This document shows positions 4,907 to 5,244 of a DNA stretch of 5,244 nucleotides, one piece after another. The notes beneath the pieces were generated by a model. The model was not told where the DNA came from. It did no database searches and was given only the letters and a program-made list of their open reading frames with translations. Where the stretch lies: assembly GCA_905210885.1 (NCBI GenBank), contig CAJLYO010000135.1, forward strand, positions 1 through 5,244, read 5' to 3'. Positions within the stretch are counted from its first letter, which is position 1. The number at the start of each line of letters is the position of its first letter. The stretch is from an uncultured Eubacteriales bacterium. Its GTDB lineage: Bacteria; Bacillota; Clostridia; Monoglobales; Firm-18. A program made the position numbers and the translations under genes.

Positions 4907-5244
4907 ATGAATAACTTAAAAAAGCAAACGCCGAGAGGCGCTTTGGATATAATACCTAAAGACTGTTATGTCAAAAATGAAACGGAATCGGCTATAAGAA
5001 ATGTCTTTTCCGGTTTCGGATATTTTGAAGTTCAGACCCCGGCGTTTGAATTTTATGATGTGTTTTCAAACGAGGACGTTTGTGAGCTTATAAAGTTCAT
5101 TGACGAAAAGCTCGGTACGGATGAATTCAGATTCTACAGCGGTGTAAGCTACCGTCATTGTCTGATATGGGATCACGGTACGACCGATATAGGCACGCTG
5201 ACTCCTCCCCACGATATAACAGGCAAGCCGATAAAGACGCATCT
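4907..5244 (+). CDS. hisZ: HisZ-like N-terminus joined to an ApgM-like segment, open at right edge
   Basis: This frame gives 112 residues without a stop up to the window end. Residues 1-54 resemble HisZ, the HisRS-like regulatory subunit that pairs with short HisG as ATP phosphoribosyltransferase, first step of histidine synthesis. The marks are TPRGALDIIP (8-17), the helix KNETESAIRNVFSGFGYFEV (23-42) carrying class II aminoacyl-tRNA-synthetase motif 1, and FEFYDVFS (47-54), a form more typical of HisZ than of HisS. HisZ should next read through a K-F-x-D-x-x-G-R stretch into an L-R-P-D-M-T-x-P block; instead, from about residue 55 the sequence looks like a different family (next entry). The start is secure: ribosome binding site GAGGTG (4897-4902) and a consensus promoter. 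HisZ or HisS is certain as a family for the opening; HisZ is preferred. The gene is probably not intact as shown. Confidence 0.72.
   Translation, partial: MNNLKKQTPRGALDIIPKDCYVKNETESAIRNVFSGFGYFEVQTPAFEFYDVFSNEDVCELIKFIDEKLGTDEFRFYSGVSYRHCLIWDHGTTDIGTLTPPHDITGKPIKTH
5078..5244 (+). other. ApgM-like (archaeal-type phosphoglycerate mutase) coding segment in the same frame
   Basis: Residues 58-112 of the last ORF read ELIKFIDEKLGTDEFRFYSG (60-79), VSYRHCLIW (80-88), then LTPPHDITGKPIK (98-110). The combination F-Y-x-G-V-S-Y-R-H-x-L-x-W followed by T-P-P-H-D-I-x-G-K is what I know from the middle of 2,3-bisphosphoglycerate-independent phosphoglycerate mutases of the ApgM type (alkaline-phosphatase superfamily, glycolysis). 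These are usually around 400 residues, and this part sits well inside them. The ApgM N-terminus, with its metal-binding GDGM and catalytic serine, is not present upstream. The segment is thus an interior fragment joined in frame to a HisZ start. Confidence 0.72.

Noticed and set aside
1..5244. Mobile element, CRISPR array, defence island, tRNA or rRNA gene
   Set aside because: There are no spaced direct repeats, transposase or integrase motifs, terminal inverted repeats or recognisable structural RNA. The gene content is conserved chromosomal housekeeping.

Overview
The window reads as ordinary chromosome of a low-to-mid GC, anaerobic Gram-positive bacterium, most likely a member of the Clostridia. 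The reasons are an RnfC-type electron-transport subunit, a 2[4Fe-4S] clostridial ferredoxin, a MecA-type ClpC adaptor, a DarA-holB-ricT cluster, strong AGGAGG-type ribosome binding sites and sigma-A promoters with TATAAT boxes. Nothing in it looks like a phage, transposon, CRISPR array or defence system.

Layout. At the left edge, on the minus strand, is the N-terminal part of rnfC, probably the first gene of an rnf operon, with a TTG start and its own promoter. A 137-base AT-rich divergent intergenic region follows. On the plus strand comes a tightly packed set: a mecA-like gene, an Orn/Lys/Arg-decarboxylase-family PLP enzyme (yaaO-like), the cyclic-di-AMP receptor gene darA, holB (DNA polymerase III delta prime) and ricT (PSP1 family, YaaT). 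The last four keep most of the classic Firmicute order yaaO-tmk-yaaQ-yaaR-holB-yaaT, but tmk and yaaR are absent. A hairpin separates ricT from a 56-residue ferredoxin gene, which ends at a good intrinsic terminator. A perfect-consensus promoter (TTGACA, 17 bases, TATAAT) then drives a gene whose start is HisZ-like and which runs off the right edge.

How the genes relate. DarA senses c-di-AMP, HolB is a clamp-loader subunit, RicT is an Fe-S protein of the Ric complex, and MecA hands substrates to ClpC. These are housekeeping and regulatory jobs joined by co-transcription rather than one pathway. Ferredoxin and Rnf are functionally linked, since Rnf exchanges electrons between ferredoxin and NAD+, but they lie at opposite ends of the window.

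Two things are odd. First, the decarboxylase ORF leaves its family's reading frame near its 3' end. A recognisable C-terminal segment continues in another frame up to the darA ribosome binding site. Second, the last ORF is a hybrid: about 54 residues of HisZ, then a segment that reads as archaeal-type phosphoglycerate mutase (ApgM). The second is probably an assembly chimera or recombination joint near a contig end, but a real fusion cannot be excluded from sequence alone. I see no convincing new biological system here.
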